Shown here: piece by piece, positions 10,661-23,126 of the stretch
How positions within the stretch are numbered: position 1 is the first letter of the stretch
Layout of the letters: every line of letters starts with the position of its first letter
NCBI GenBank assembly: GCA_036346255.1
Contig: CM070640.1
Span: 37,257,238-37,321,237 of the forward strand
Source: Ampelocalamus luodianensis
Taxonomy: Eukaryota > Streptophyta > Magnoliopsida > Poales > Poaceae
Length of the DNA: 64,000 nucleotides
Direction: 5' to 3'
Translations under genes and position numbers: made by a program
Notes under the pieces: model-generated
What the model saw: only the letters and a program-made list of their open reading frames with translations
The model's database searches: none
Told to the model about the DNA's origin: nothing

Positions 10661-11239
10661 CTATAGGAGGCACATGCATACATACATAATTACATGTGAG
10701 GAAAGGATATACTGATTTTTTCCCTGCTCTATGTTCGGTTGGTTATTGCCTTTGTTTTGTTTGTAGATTGCAAACCTATATAGAACTGAGAAAAGGGAAT
10801 GAACTGCAAATCATTATGTGGTAGTGGTAGCTAAATTGTTGAGCACTTTACGTATTGATCATGCGAGTGACTGGATAAATAAATATGTTGAGAAAAAGAA
10901 AAGAAATATAAAGGCTAAAGTGATTGATTACCTGAGCACAACCACACCACTTGTTTGAAATATGATGTTCTTTGGTGCTCCACCCTCTCCTCCACCACCA
11001 TCTCGTTCTCCCCTGTTAAGAAGAGATCGAGAATGCAAGAACATCCATCCATAGACAGGGGCTTTGGTCCAGGACTCTACAACTGGCCAGAGGAGGGGAT
11101 CAGTGAAGAGGAGGAGTCGGCCCTGCGGAGGTGAAGGGAGGGATCGCCATCCCCTCCACCTGGTCTCCGACTGAACAGAATATTGGGGGTGAGGACCGCC
11201 TCCTCGGTGCGGACGCACAGGAGGGGGCCAAGATTGTTG
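10661..11239. other. Unassigned DNA between ABCG and Nudix fragments
   Basis: Contains a GC-rich block at about 10930-11230 with an open minus-strand frame of about 96 codons (motifs such as RDGGGGEGGAPKN). I do not recognise it. Its sharp junction with the truncated Nudix exon at about 11240 suggests another gene fragment or a breakpoint filler. Confidence 0.4.
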
Positions 11240-11460
11240 GATATCCTGACTGGTAGTTACAATATAAATTTTCTAATTGGAACTCTAATCTTGAATTTTC
11301 CTAACGGTCAATACTCAATAGAAGGTTTTGCTCTCTGAAAAGCAACCTTTTACTCTATGCCATGGTAATATACCTGTTCAGTAACAACAACATAAGTGTG
11401 CCCTTTAGACTAAAAAAGAATCAACACAGCAACAACATGTCCTCCTGCAAAGACAATTCG
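11240..11460 (-). pseudogene. Nudix hydrolase (NUDT14-like) exon block 3, truncated
   Basis: Third and most downstream copy in the array. Exon E1 (11460-11374) reads IVFAGGHVVAVLI, a stop, then SKGHTYVVVTEQ. Exon E2 is cut: only about 50 bp remain (11288-11240, starting like IRVPIRKF) before the sequence becomes unrelated. Intact homologues read GPAVAVLILLES at E1. The stop and truncation make the copy non-functional. Confidence 0.8.
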
Positions 11461-11591
11461 TGGAACATAAATGTATTGTAAAAAGATAATACTAACAAAA
11501 ACTTACTTCTGCTAGTGCTACACATCTACTATAATAATCACTTTAAAATGCAAAAGGGATTTGTAAACTCAAGGGAATGTTGGTCAGTTAC

Positions 11592-12172
11592 CAGTGATGA
11601 AAACATTCTACATCCAGTAGCAGGATCCAGCAGTGCATTAATATCAACCATGTCCTCTAAATTTAACCTTATAACAGTTTCTTCTTCGACCTGTCGGGTA
11701 TTGAAGCAATGTTACCGAAATATCGCCACATGCAATAATCGGATAATTACAATCTGACGAATTCTGATGAACTTCTGAATGCAATAGTAATATATGATGG
11801 CTTGTGAACCAAACCAGCTAAAAACAGGGCTAGTCTAACTCATTTCTTACAATAGCATGTAAACTTCAGTAGACACTAAGTAGATATAGCAAAAAAGAAG
11901 ATACTAACCTCATGGACTGCGGTGGCAACAAAATAACCTTTTTCATCATCTAGCATCCTGGTTGGTAGGTAGAATATAAATTTTATAACTATAACTCTAA
12001 CCTTGAATTTTCCTAACGGTCAATACTCAATAGAAGGTTTTGCTCTCTGAAAAGCAACCATTTACTCTATGCCATGGTAATATACCTGTTTAGTAACTCC
12101 AACATAAGTGTGCCCTTTATACCAAAAAAAGAATAAACACAGCAACAACAGGTCCTCTTGCAAAGACAATCC
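11592..12172 (-). pseudogene. Nudix hydrolase (NUDT14-like) exon block 2
   Basis: Copy with three exons: E1 12172-12086 (IVFARGPVVAVFI, then a frameshift at an A-run), E2 12001-11909 (LPTRMLDDEKGYFVATAVHE) and E3 11690-11592 (VEEETVIRLNLEDMVDINAL, then LDPATGCRMFSSL). E2 plus E3 form a decayed Nudix box; in intact homologues this is PAGMLDDEKGDFVGTAVRE joined to VEEETGIKL. The box's leading Gly is replaced by Arg and the Arg of the REVxEE core by His. The family hydrolyses ADP-sugars such as ADP-glucose in plastids, but this copy cannot. Confidence 0.85.
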
Positions 12173-12304
12173 CTGGAACATAAATGTATTGTCAAAAGAT
12201 AATAATAACAAAATCTTACTTCTGCTAGTGCTACACATCTATCATAATAATCACTTTAAAATGCAAAATGGATTTGTAAACTGAAGGAAATGCTGGTCAG
12301 ATAC

Positions 12305-12881
12305 CAATGATGAAAACATTCTACACCCAGTAGTAGGATCCAGTAGTGCAGTTTGATAAACCATGTCCTCTAAACTTAACCCTATACCAGTTTCTTCTTT
12401 GACCTATTAACTATTAAAGCAATGCTATCGAAAGACCGCCACATACAATAACTGAATAATTACTATTTTTCAAATTGTATTGAACTTCTGACTGCAATAG
12501 TAATCTACTATGGCCTGTGAACCAAACCAGTTAAAAACAGGGATAGTCTGACTAATTTCTTATAATAGCATGTAAACTTCAGTAGACACTCCGTAGATAC
12601 AGGAAAAAGAAGATACTAACCTCAAGGACTGCATTGCCAACAAAATAAACTTTTTTATCATCTAGCATCCTGGCTGGTAGTTCCAATATAAATTTTCCAA
12701 CTGGAACTCTAACCTAGAATTTTCAGAACGGTCAACACTATAGAAGGTTTTGCTCTCTGAATATAAACCATCTACCGTATGCCATGGTAATATACCTGTT
12801 CAGTAACAACAACATAAGTGTGCCCTTTAGACTCCAAAAGAATAGACACAACAACAGCAGGTCCTCTTACAAAGACAATTC
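12305..12881 (-). pseudogene. Nudix hydrolase (NUDT14-like) exon block 1
   Basis: The least damaged copy: E1 12881-12796 (IVFVRGPAVVVSILLES, KGHTYVVVTEQ), E2 12713-12621 (VRVPVGKFILELPARMLDD, then KKVYFVGNAVLE) and E3 12403-12305 (VKEETGIGLSLEDMVYQTAL, then LDPTTGCRMFSSL). All exons are open with GT..AG borders, but Nudix-box residues are changed (Gly to Arg, Arg to Leu), and no upstream exon or downstream GGCDEE exon is found. The acceptor before E1 lies about a dozen bases from the left end of the outer retrotransposon. Confidence 0.85.
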
Positions 12882-12893
12882 CTGTAACATAAA

Positions 12894-15800
12894 TGTGAGG
12901 ACCCCAGTTTATTTGGCTTGTAATGCTTAACCAACCACCTGGCCCTAGCAATCATAAATCAAATAAACCAAGCCTCGATATATGTATACTTCCCAGAACT
13001 GCAGTATACACACCTCTTCACAAAATCATGCATCAATTTCATTCTAGGCATAGAGTCCAAAGCATCACGATACTAAACAGAAGACAAACAAAGTAGAGGT
13101 ATTGTTACAAAAGAGGGCCGACCGGCCAAATGACAAACAGATAATACGGTAAACAGCGGAAGCAAAAGTGCCATTAGATGGCTATAACAAAAGCCAATTA
13201 GTGTGCCTCAGCCCACAAGGCAACCAACCGGACCGCCAAGCTAGTCGTCCCAAAACCCGCACATCTCACAAAAGTAAGGCCCTTGGGGCTCACCTGCCTC
13301 CTCTGCAACAAAAATATTAAGCAAAGCAAATGAGTACAAAAATGTACTCGCAAGACTGACGTGTGGACTAGCAGATCTATGCATAAATTACATGCAGGCT
13401 TATTTGAGTGGAGGCTGTATGGATCATTTTAGCACAAAGTAATCTTTATTTGCAATAATGTAATACATTTAAAAGCAAATTGGCAATTCATTTTTATTAT
13501 TGAAATAACAGCAAGAGCAATAATAATAACAGTAAGTAGATGACAACATCCTGGAAGTGACTAACCCATTAGTCACCACGACCATAGCATGAATTACCCA
13601 TTCATGCCACCCATGTCAAGTTTTAATTAAAAGGTTGTAGTCTAGTTCTCACGGGGCGTATCCGAGTGTGTCCATAACCTAGGACGAGGCTATTCGAATA
13701 GATCAAACCTCGCAGGGTGTACCAATGTACCCACACTTGACCGCTTTTTGCCACAAAAGCACACTTCCGAAGGTATGCCGGTACAGCTAAGTCCTACGAG
13801 ACATTTCCAATATTGTGTATTAACTACGAGCCGCTCGTATGGATAAAATCCATACGCTTACATGGTAAAACCGAAAAGACAACTACCCACAAAGGGTAAA
13901 GCTTTTCGAACAACTACCATGCTCCCAACACCATCCCTCCTGCGACCCCCTGCGACTCGGAGCCAATACACGCCAAAGTACTAAGTCAAGAGAGGTCCCA
14001 TACCCTCTAGTGTGGTTAGCACGCAAAAATGCTCAGTACGGTGGCGCAAGTAACTCGGTCCTTGTTGACTCGGGCACCATTCCAGTCACACCCAGAAACA
14101 CACCAACATATCATTGTGCCCAAGTCCAAATCATTTTTGTTTTCATTTTTAGTTTTCACAATTAAACATAGCATAAATGCTGGAACACAAAGTTATAAAA
14201 TTTTTGTGTGATCAAGGTTATCGACCAAATCGATAACCGCCCAATTCTACCGAGCTAAGCATGTCTAAGCAGTTTAATTCGTATCTACTAAGTGACAAGA
14301 GATCATCCAACGATCTCTGATCACAGCAATTAACCTAGGCTCAGGTAGTAGAGGAATATCATTTACCTACAGATTATGCAACTAAAAGGGTCCACTAACC
14401 ATATTTTAACAACAAAATAGCAATGCATACATACAAGTTGCAAACAAAATATTAGTTTTGAATATAAAGGGATTAACATGATCAAACTGCTTGTCTGGTT
14501 GCTGTTGCTCAAAATGTTGCTGAGGCTCACTCTCGATAACACTGGAATCGTCGCAATCTAACGATCGAACAAAAGGACAAATAAGAACGAATAACACCGA
14601 CAATAACCACAAATTCACTTTCATCTAACAAGCACAAAATTCATACAGCAGGTAGAGAATTATTTTACAAAAATTTAGAAACAGAAATCATTTTATTTAG
14701 AGTTTAGAAGAATTTTCTAAGAATTTTCAAGTTAGAAATACATAAAAACATCATTAAATTAATTATCAAAATTTTATGAACAGAGACGTACTTAAAAATT
14801 ATTCTGGTAAATAGTACATTAAAAACTAAAATTAACAAAATTGGTTTCATTCGATTTGGAGCAAAATTGAATTAGTTATGGATTTTCTAAGTTAATTGAA
14901 TTAACATAACAAAAGTAATTCAATTCGGAATTTCTAACAGCACTGAAAACTTTTTCTACCGGCACTCAGCCGACCCACGGTCACTGACCAGTGGGACCGA
15001 GCGAGGACGCTGACTAAGTCAAACTTGACTCAGCCGGCGCCAAAGGTGACGTCGAAGTCGTATTAAGAGAATACGCTTACAAATTTATAAGACGTACTGA
15101 AACTAAACAATGCAGAGAAATACGCCTGCTATTAAAAGAAAACGTATTTCGCTACTTTACGCAAAACCTTAACCGGCCGAGAGGGCCCACATGCCAGAGG
15201 CTCAGGGAGCTATAAGCGGGGAGATTTACTTTCCTAAATGAATTTAACTCAGCGGGGCCCATCTGACATAGAGTCATTAAAAGAGTTGATTAGCACTAAA
15301 GACTGAGCTTAGCGCTAAAGACACCGGCGGCTTACAGGCGTTCACGAGGACAGCGGCGCGGCCGTGCAGCGGATCTAGCGAACCAGCGAGCCTCTGGGCG
15401 CGTGGGTGATATCTCCAGGTTCACTGAGACCTCGCGAACTCGATGACGGCGACACAGGCCCTCGAGGATGCCGGCGGCGAGCTGACGGCGAACGGAGGCG
15501 GAGAAGAAGCTACGGCTCTTGCGGAGAAAATGCTACGGGCTTCAAGAAGACTCCGGAAGGTGCGCCTAGGGATCGCCTCGGCTCCAAGAGTGATACGCCC
15601 AAGACAACACCGCCGAAGGAGGTCCGAGGCGGCCGGAATCGACGCGGCGGCAAATCACCATGATCGGAGAAGAAACGGCCGCACGCCCTCAACGATGCAC
15701 CAAAAGCGAAGACGAACCCACCGTTAGACTCAGTGGAGCAATGCGATCACAAGGGACCAGGTGCGGAGATTAGAGACTTACAAGAACGCCCTAACGGCTA

Positions 15801-16969
15801 CGGGGCCGAGACTGCTGGAGGCAGGGACGACGATGTTGCCCCCAACGACTCCGTGGATGAAACGAGCTCGGACCGGGAAAAATGGATGCGGCGTGGTGAG
15901 AGGAACACAGCGGCGGAGTTGCTGGCTCGGGGGCGGCACTAACGCGGCGGCGCTACCTTCGGCTTCAACTCCTGCCGAAACAAAGAATCGGGCGGAGAAA
16001 GCACGAGAATGGGAGGGAGGAGAAATGGGTGAGCTCAGTGGGTAGATGGAATCCCGGCGATCCTTCGGAGGCGGACACGCGTCCACGATGTGGCAGCGAT
16101 GAGTCGCGTGCACGCATGCGCGAACGCCAATGAGCTCCGAGGCGCGAGACGCACGAGGACGAACGACAAGTGGGCCCGCCCGCCGGATGTGATGAAAAGA
16201 CGTGCGGTGAAATGCTTGAGTCGGAGTCTGACTCGGGCTCGGGGGCGGCTGCTAGATGGTTTGACTCGAACAAGAAGATGCCGACCGCTAGATCTTAAAT
16301 GGACGGTCGAGATTTGATGGTGTGGGTTGGACAGTCCGATTAGATCGGGCGCATGTGGGTCGCGCGATTTGCATCGGACGGTAGATGGCGATCGGGCTCG
16401 GGCGGTGCAGCTAGGCAGCGTGGTCGAGCCGAGCGACGCGGTCGGACTCGAGTCGGAGTTTGGGTCCGAGGCCGATGAACAGTGAAAATGTTGACTGGAA
16501 TTAAAATCTGTTTTCCCACTTTGACTAAGGCCTTAAAAATAGAGATAAATTTCCTAAAATTCTGAAATTATTTAGAGGTGTTCCTGGGATACCCTAGTGC
16601 TCATAAAAATTATCAAACTCACTTTTGATACTACAATTTGTATAATATAAATTCAAACTTAGCCTAGGTCATTAAATGGTGTTTGAATTTTCTAAGGATT
16701 GTAACTTGTTCCAAAAATTTTGGAAAAATTATATTTATTCATGATAAATATTATAAGAATTGAATAATTTGTTTCCAGAGGATGATCACAAGTTTTTGCC
16801 TATGCTTTCTCTTTGGAGTTATGATTTGAGTTGTGTGTTCCAATTGATTTCAAAAATTTCAAAAACAAAAATTCAAGCAAAAACTCCAGGAAATCAAACA
16901 TGCTCAAAAGTTTTAGATTCTTCTCATTTTCACAAATTTGAAATACAAACTTGAGCTTCGGATGTTACA
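12894..16969 (-). repeat. 3' LTR of outer element (~4.08 kb)
   Basis: Plus strand starts TGTGAGGACCCC and ends TTCGGATGTTACA. It is collinear with 32381-36467 over its whole length, with only scattered substitutions and small indels seen by eye. Open frames at about 15.4-16.3 kb lie in a GC-rich part of the LTR and recur in both copies; they show no known domain. Confidence 0.93.
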
Positions 16970-16970
16970 A

Positions 16971-16988
16971 ATCTCCCCCCCCCCTTAC
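16971..16988 (-). other. Polypurine tract of outer element
   Basis: A minus-strand run of G preceded by TAAGG and followed by AGAT abuts the 3' LTR. It is the expected plus-strand priming site for reverse transcription and confirms minus orientation. Confidence 0.8.
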
Positions 16989-16989
16989 A

Positions 16990-19790
16990 AGAATCTCGCC
17001 CTGAGATTCCGATCACTGGAAAAAGAAAGATGGGTAGTCCGCACGGAGACGATCTTCCCGCTCCCAAGTTGTCTCATCCTCGGAGTGATTCGACCACTGA
17101 ACCTTAAGGAACTTGATGGCACGATTCCTTGTCCTTCATTCAGATTCTTCAAGAATACGAACAGGGCGCTCGCGGTAGGTCAAATCTTCTTGCACATCGA
17201 GATTTCCCAACGGAGTCTCCTCAGTCGGAACACAGAGACACTTCTTCAATTGGGACACATGGAATACATCATGCACTCCCTCAAGCGTAGCTGGCAACTC
17301 TAACCTGTATGCAACAGCTCCCACTCTCTCGATGATGCGGTAAGGTCCAACATATCGAGGAGCCAACTTGCCCTTGATGCCGAAACGCCGATGCCCCTTT
17401 AAAGGTGAGACTTTGAGATAAACAAAGTCATTGGGCTGGAAACTCAACTCACGGCGACGACGATCTGCATAACTCTTTTGTCTGGACTGGGCCACCCACA
17501 GATGCTCGCGAATCAACTGAACCTGGCTTTCATCCTCATTGATTGAATCTGGGCCGAAGAACTGTCTCTCACCAGTTTCTGACCAGTTCAATGGGGTTCT
17601 GCACCTCCTCCCATACAAGGCTTCAAACGGTGTCATGCCGAGACTAGCCTGAAAGTTGTTGTTATAGGAGAATTCCGCAAGCGGCAAACACTTCTCCCAA
17701 TTCTTTCCATAGGAAAGAACACAAGCGCAGAGCATGTCTTCTAAAACTTGGTTAACTCGCTCCGTCTGTCCATCGGTTTGGGGATGATAAGCTGAGTTGA
17801 AAGAAAGACGGGTCCCCATAGCCTCTTGCAAATTGTGCCAAAACCAAGAGGTGAAAAGAGAGCCACGATCTGACACAATCGTTCGTGGCACACCATGCAA
17901 GCTCACGGTGCGGGATATGTAGAGGTCTGCCAATTGGCTCACATCAATATTAGCCCGCACTGGAAGAAAGTGGGCTACTTTCGTCAACCGATCAACGATG
18001 ACCCATAAAGCATCCTTCCCAGAAGAAGTACGGGGCAAACCGGTGATGAAATCCATACCAACGGAATCCCACTTTCACTCAGGCTCGCGAGGCCGGAGAA
18101 GTCTCGCCGACGCGATGCTCGGCCTTAACCCGACAGCACACGTCACACTCGGCAACGAACTTGGCAATCTCGCGCTTCATTCGGGTCCACCAAAATCTCT
18201 AACGGAGACCTTGGTACATCTTGGTGGCCCCGGGATGGATGGACAAGGGGGAATCATGGGCTTCGCGGAGAATCAAATCCCGCAATTCCATAACCTTAGG
18301 AACCACAAGCCGCTGTCCAAACCACACAACACCGTGCTCATCTTCTGAGAAACATTTGGTTGTCCCATTCCTGATGTTCTGCTTGATGTGACTTACACCA
18401 TCATCTGATTGCTGTGCCGCCTTGATTTGATCCACCAAGGTTGGTTGTACAACCAAGGTAGCAAGGGAACCGCGCTCGACTAAACCCAGGTTGAGCCGCT
18501 AAAATTCTTCAAGAAGGGCAGGCTGCTACTCTTGGAGCATCAAAGTATTGCAATACACCTTTCGACTCAGTGCATCGGCAACAACATTGGCCTTGCCCGG
18601 ATGATACTGAATGCCCATGTCATAATCTTTGATCAATTCTCACCATCTTCTTTGCCTGAGGTTCAGATTCGGCTGGGTGAACAAATACTTCAAGCTCTTG
18701 TGATCATAATACCCCTCACAGCGGTTACCGATCAGGTAATGCCGCCAAATCTTGAGTGCAGGAACCACAGCAGCTAACTCCAAATCATGGGTGGGATAGT
18801 TGAGTTCATGAGGCCTCAACTGGCTTGATGCATAGGCCACTGCCTTGCCTTCTTGCATAAGAACACAACCGAGTCCCTGACGAGAAGCATCGCAAAAGAT
18901 ATCGAAGCTCTTATGGACATCGGGAAGAACAAGAACAGGGGCTGAAGTCAACCGCTTCTTGAGTTCCTGAAAACTTTCATCACAAGCAGAGGACCACACA
19001 AACTTCTCGTCCTTCTTGAGCAATTCAGTCATCGATTTCGCGATCTTGGAGAAATTCTCGATAAAGCGACGGTAGTAACCTGCTAAACCAAGAAAACTCC
19101 GCACATCGGTGACCGACTTGAGCTGACCCCAAGATAGCACATCGCCGACCTTGCTAGGATCCACAGCTACGCCTCCGGCTGAAAGAACATGGCCCAAGAA
19201 TGCCACTTCCTTCAACCAGAACTCGCACTTGCTGAATTTCGTATATAGCTGGTGCTCACGCAGCTTTCCCAACACAAGCTTCAGATGCTCAGCATGCTCT
19301 TCTTCACTCTTGGAGTAGATAAGAATGTCATCAATAAATACCATCACAAATTTATCCAAGTATTCCATGAACACTGAGTTCATAAGATTCATGAACAAAG
19401 CGGGAGCATTGGTCAAGCCAAAAGACATGACGATGAACTCGTAAAGACCATAACGAGTAGTGAAAGCCGTCTTCGGAATATCTTCGGTCCTGATCCTGAC
19501 TTGATGATATCCCAATCTCAAGTCAATCTTGGAGAATACCCGGGCTCCAGTCAACTGATCAAAAAGATCATCAATGCGGGGCAAAGGATACTTGTTCTTC
19601 ACCGTCACCTCATTAAGCGGACGGTAATCAACACACATGCGCAAAGTCTTGTCCTTCTTTTTCACAAAGATCACTGGACAACCCCAAGGAGATGAGCTAG
19701 GATGGATAAAGCCCTTCGCTTGAAGCTCACCTAGTTGCTTCTTCAACTCCTCCAACTCATTGGGAGGCATCCGATACGGCGCCTTTGAAA
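16990..19790 (-). pseudogene. Outer element pol: RT, RNase H, integrase, chromodomain
   Basis: From right to left on the minus strand: RT beginning at [13 protein letters not shown] (19790), with [20 protein letters not shown] and catalytic FIDDILIYS; RNase H ([18 protein letters not shown]); then a frame break near 18640; integrase zinc-finger region (HPGATKMYQGL, about 18200-18456) ending in a stop; integrase core (MDFITGLPRTSSG, DRGSLFTSWFW, NSAYHPQTDGQTERVNQVLE), GPY/F module (GKLAPRYVGPYRI) to 17136; and a chromodomain (KFLKVQWSNHSEDETTWERE) interrupted by a stop. Protease and almost all gag are absent, replaced by the junction with the inner element. Confidence 0.9.
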
Positions 19791-22700
19791 TTTTAAATTC
19801 CTGTTGAAAATAAAGTTTAATTATTTTATTGGATTTTTGTGGAATTTTCAAAAGCTTTTCCTTAACTAAAGTAAAGCTAAACAAATTTATTTGCAAAATC
19901 TATTGCCAAATAATAGTTGGAAATATTTTATTTAAATCCTAAATGCCTCAGAGAATTTCTGTGAATTTTCTCATAATTTTTGGACTTAAATTGCTATATT
20001 CTAAAGCCTAATTGAATTATCGATATTAAATTAATTAGAAAATCAAAAGAAATTCCCAAGCGATCGGTGGGCGAAACCCACTCGCCCACATCCTTCATGC
20101 GCCGCCCGCTCCATCGCGCCATCACGTCGGTAGTTGGATTGAAATCCAACAAAGCTGAATCCTACTTACGCTTCGCGCAACATAATTTCAACCGTTGGAT
20201 CAAAATCCAACCACGCGGTGCATCCAAACTTAACTTACCGATTCGCCTGCCGTTGTCCACCGTTGGATTAAAATGGGACGATCCGGGTCATCGCCCTCCT
20301 TTCCTTTCTTCTCCCTCCACCTTCCTTCTTCTTCCCCGCGATTCCGCCATTAACACCGAATCGGGACCTTCCAAAACTGAGTGAATCCGGCCGCATCTCT
20401 GTAATCGTCGCGCGCATTGAAGTCCCTGATCTGCTCCGCGCTCCGACACGGCCGTGTCTTTCCATCCCCGTAGCCCCAAATCCCAGATTCACCGCCGCCG
20501 TGCCGCACGACCTTCGTGCGCTCCACGTTGAACCATCCACGCCCGCGCCCTATAAATAGGTGCGCCGGGAGCGCCTCCTTCACCGCACCTCAAAGCCACC
20601 ATCCACAGCCCCCTCCCTGCTTGAAGCGCCCGGAATTCGAGTTCTTCACCGGCGACCGCAAAGGCTTCGAGCTCCGTTTTCTCCGCCACCAAAGCTCCTC
20701 CGCCCTCATTGTGAACACCATCGTCATCGCCTTGTCGTCGCAAAGCCAGTACCGCCATCCACCTCGCCAAAGGGCCTCGGGAACACCTTCGTCGCCGTCG
20801 ACCTCAAACCGCCGCCGCTCTCCAGCTCGCCGCCGGCCACCTCGTCACGCCCCGCCACCGCAAGGTAGTGCTCTAGCATCAGCATCACACCAGCTTCATT
20901 TTGCGCACGACCATTTGGCTCGCCGCGCGAGAACGCCGCGAGCTCGAGCCCTAACATCGCCGCCACTGAGCCGACGTGGCTCGCCACGTCCGCGCCGGTC
21001 GGCACCACCTCGACCAAAGCAAGCCTCGTGGTCGCCGCGTGTCGGCCACATCAACCGGTCCACCCCGTCCCTCCGAACCAAAAGCCGTAGGCTTGGTTCA
21101 CGTAGACCGTGTCTATGACACGTGGGGCCCGCATGTCAGGAATTAATTTAATTCCTTTAATTTCCGAAAATTCATCGCTGGCGTCGGCATTGCGCAATAA
21201 TTGATTTTCCAAGAGAAAATTAATTCGTAAATTCAATTAAATTGCGATTTAGTTTAAAACTTAAAATTCATATCTTTTGCATCCAACTCCAATTTGGGTG
21301 GTTCAAGTTGCAAAATTTGTCTAAAATCATAATCTAGCTAACTAAAGCAAAATATTTCAATTTGGAGTTAGTTTGAGCTGAGTTTTGAATTTATTTGAAT
21401 TTGGAGTTAATTTGTCGTAATTTCACGTATAGACCTCGACTGAATCTTGAGAGTTAGATCCTTCCGACGATTTAGAATTTCAAGACTTCAACGAAGGCAA
21501 GTTACACTATTGATCATATTGTTCCCAATATTTTAAATTATTTAATTCCTGTTTTAAATTACTATTGCATGCATATGTTTATATAATTGTTTAAATGTCC
21601 TGTTTATATATAGTTATTCCAATCTCCATTGTATGGCCAATTTGATTATTGAATATGAATACCATGACACCCTTAGGCAAAGTTCTACTAAAACTTGTCA
21701 TATGCTTAGCCATGCTTAGATCACATTTATTTGGGGAGGTTTAGCCAAATCCTTTACAAGTTGATTTTAAATTTGTTTCGGTGGTATTGTTTTACCACGA
21801 AAGGTTTATTAAGAGTTTTTCACTCTAAATAAAATAAAATGGGTTTGGACTTGGCGAGATGGATGTATGGTGGGTGCAGGTTCATGCACGGGCCTAATCT
21901 GGTTAGGATTACGGCCCCTGGGTTTATTCAAATGGAAAGTCGCCCAAGTCAATTAAGGACCGGTCTTTGAGCGTATTTTGCTACGCCTAACCGTACCACC
22001 ACATGTTTAGAATGGGACAGATTTAGCTAAATAATTTGTGGTGTCTTAGTGTTATTTGTGCTACGTTGTATGTGTGGGTGTTGATCAGACATTAGTCCCA
22101 CCGGGCGCAAGAGGGGGCTTCCGGAGGATGGTTAGTCCAATGGTAGCGAAACCTTAGCGGGCATAAATCCATTAAGACACTGCTTTGTAACGGCTTCATG
22201 ATAATTGCTTAGTCACACGCCTTCGGAAGCGTGCTTTGGCCGACATTAAAAGCATATTATCTCGTGTGGGTAAGCTGCACAAACTCGCGAGTAGAAACTA
22301 TTCGAATAGCGCGTCATGATCATAGACATGCTAGCAAAGCCACTCTAAGTTAGACTTGTTTTTGGTTTATAAAATGATTTCCACACATGATTTTAGGATG
22401 GTTAATCCTATGGTAAAATGGGGCGGTTAGCCAAGTGTTAGGAGGGTATCCTTCACTATTCATTTAATGGAGGTTATCCACTATTCATTGTCATCTTAAT
22501 CACTGATTTCAGTTATATTATTAAAACTGACCTTAGAAAATTACTAATAGTATTTAATCTAAAAATGCTGTTTATGCAAAACAACCCTGCCATTATCCTT
22601 TGTTTACCCTATGCATGCATTAACTTTCAATATTGGGTGTAACTTGCAAGCACGGAAGTTGTGCTTACTCTTGCTGAATAATCTTTATTCAAGAGAAGAC

Positions 22701-22969
22701 CTCTATCAGGACGGTGAGGATCTGGACGAATAGGCTACGTCCCCAGACGATTGCCTGTGGCAAGTCGTGTGGCCTACTACTACTACTTTTCCGCTGTGTT
22801 ATCTCTTTTCTATTTGGCCTCAGGCCCTTTTTGTAATAAACTCAGAATTATTATTAATAAAGAGTGTGATATGATTTTTCCATCACTTTTTGTTGACTGT
22901 GTACACTAGAAATCCTGGACTAGTGTATAAACACAGAGAATTCGGGATCCTTCGCTCCCGGGTTCGACA
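19787..22969 (+). repeat. 5' LTR of inner element (~3.18 kb)
   Basis: Aligns end to end with 28411-31601 except that the first ~11 bases are missing, and 20.05-21.3 kb shows many 1-3 base indels relative to the other copy. Ends GGGTTCGACA directly before the primer-binding site. Confidence 0.92.
20551..20558 (+). promoter_or_regulatory. TATA box in 5' LTR of inner element
   Basis: TATAAATA in a GC-rich context (cgcccTATAAATAggtgcg), conserved in the other LTR at 29169. This is the likely LTR promoter that starts genomic RNA about 30 bp downstream. Confidence 0.7.
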
Positions 22970-22973
22970 AAAG

Positions 22974-22986
22974 TGGTATCAGAGCC
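22974..22986 (+). other. Primer-binding site (initiator Met tRNA type), inner element
   Basis: TGGTATCAGAGCC lies 4 bases after the 5' LTR end; it is the complement of the 3' end of plant initiator methionine tRNA, the usual primer for this retrotransposon group. Confidence 0.9.
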
Positions 22987-23126
22987 ATATCGACTGTAGG
23001 TCGTGGCCCCACAAATGTCCTAAGGACTTATTTTCAAAAATTAAAACTATTTTGAGTCTATCCAGAGTCATCTCTCAACCCTTCTCTTTAAAAACGGTTA
23101 CTGACTCATCTATTCTCAAAATTGTA

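Larger units (their letters stand above)
11240..12893. repeat. ~712-bp tandem array of the Nudix exon block
   Basis: Corresponding exon borders are spaced 710-713 bp apart (11374/12086/12796; 11592/12305; 11909/12621), and introns between them are also alignable. The unit therefore arose by direct DNA duplication of a genomic block, not by retroposition. About 2.3 units are visible. Confidence 0.9.

Noticed and set aside
15406..16317. Several overlapping open frames in the outer LTR (also at 34896-35815)
   Set aside because: All frames on both strands are open to similar lengths, as expected for GC-rich DNA; no conserved motif or preferred frame.
20516..21118. ~200-codon open frame in the inner LTR, repeated at 29134-29739
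   Set aside because: It lies in the GC-rich part just around the LTR TATA box, is Pro/Arg/Ser-rich, and is present only because the LTR is duplicated. No domain is recognised.
22974..22990. tRNA-like sequence TGGTATCAGAGCC
   Set aside because: It is the reverse complement of only the 3' end of initiator tRNA and sits right after an LTR, so it is a primer-binding site and not a tRNA gene.
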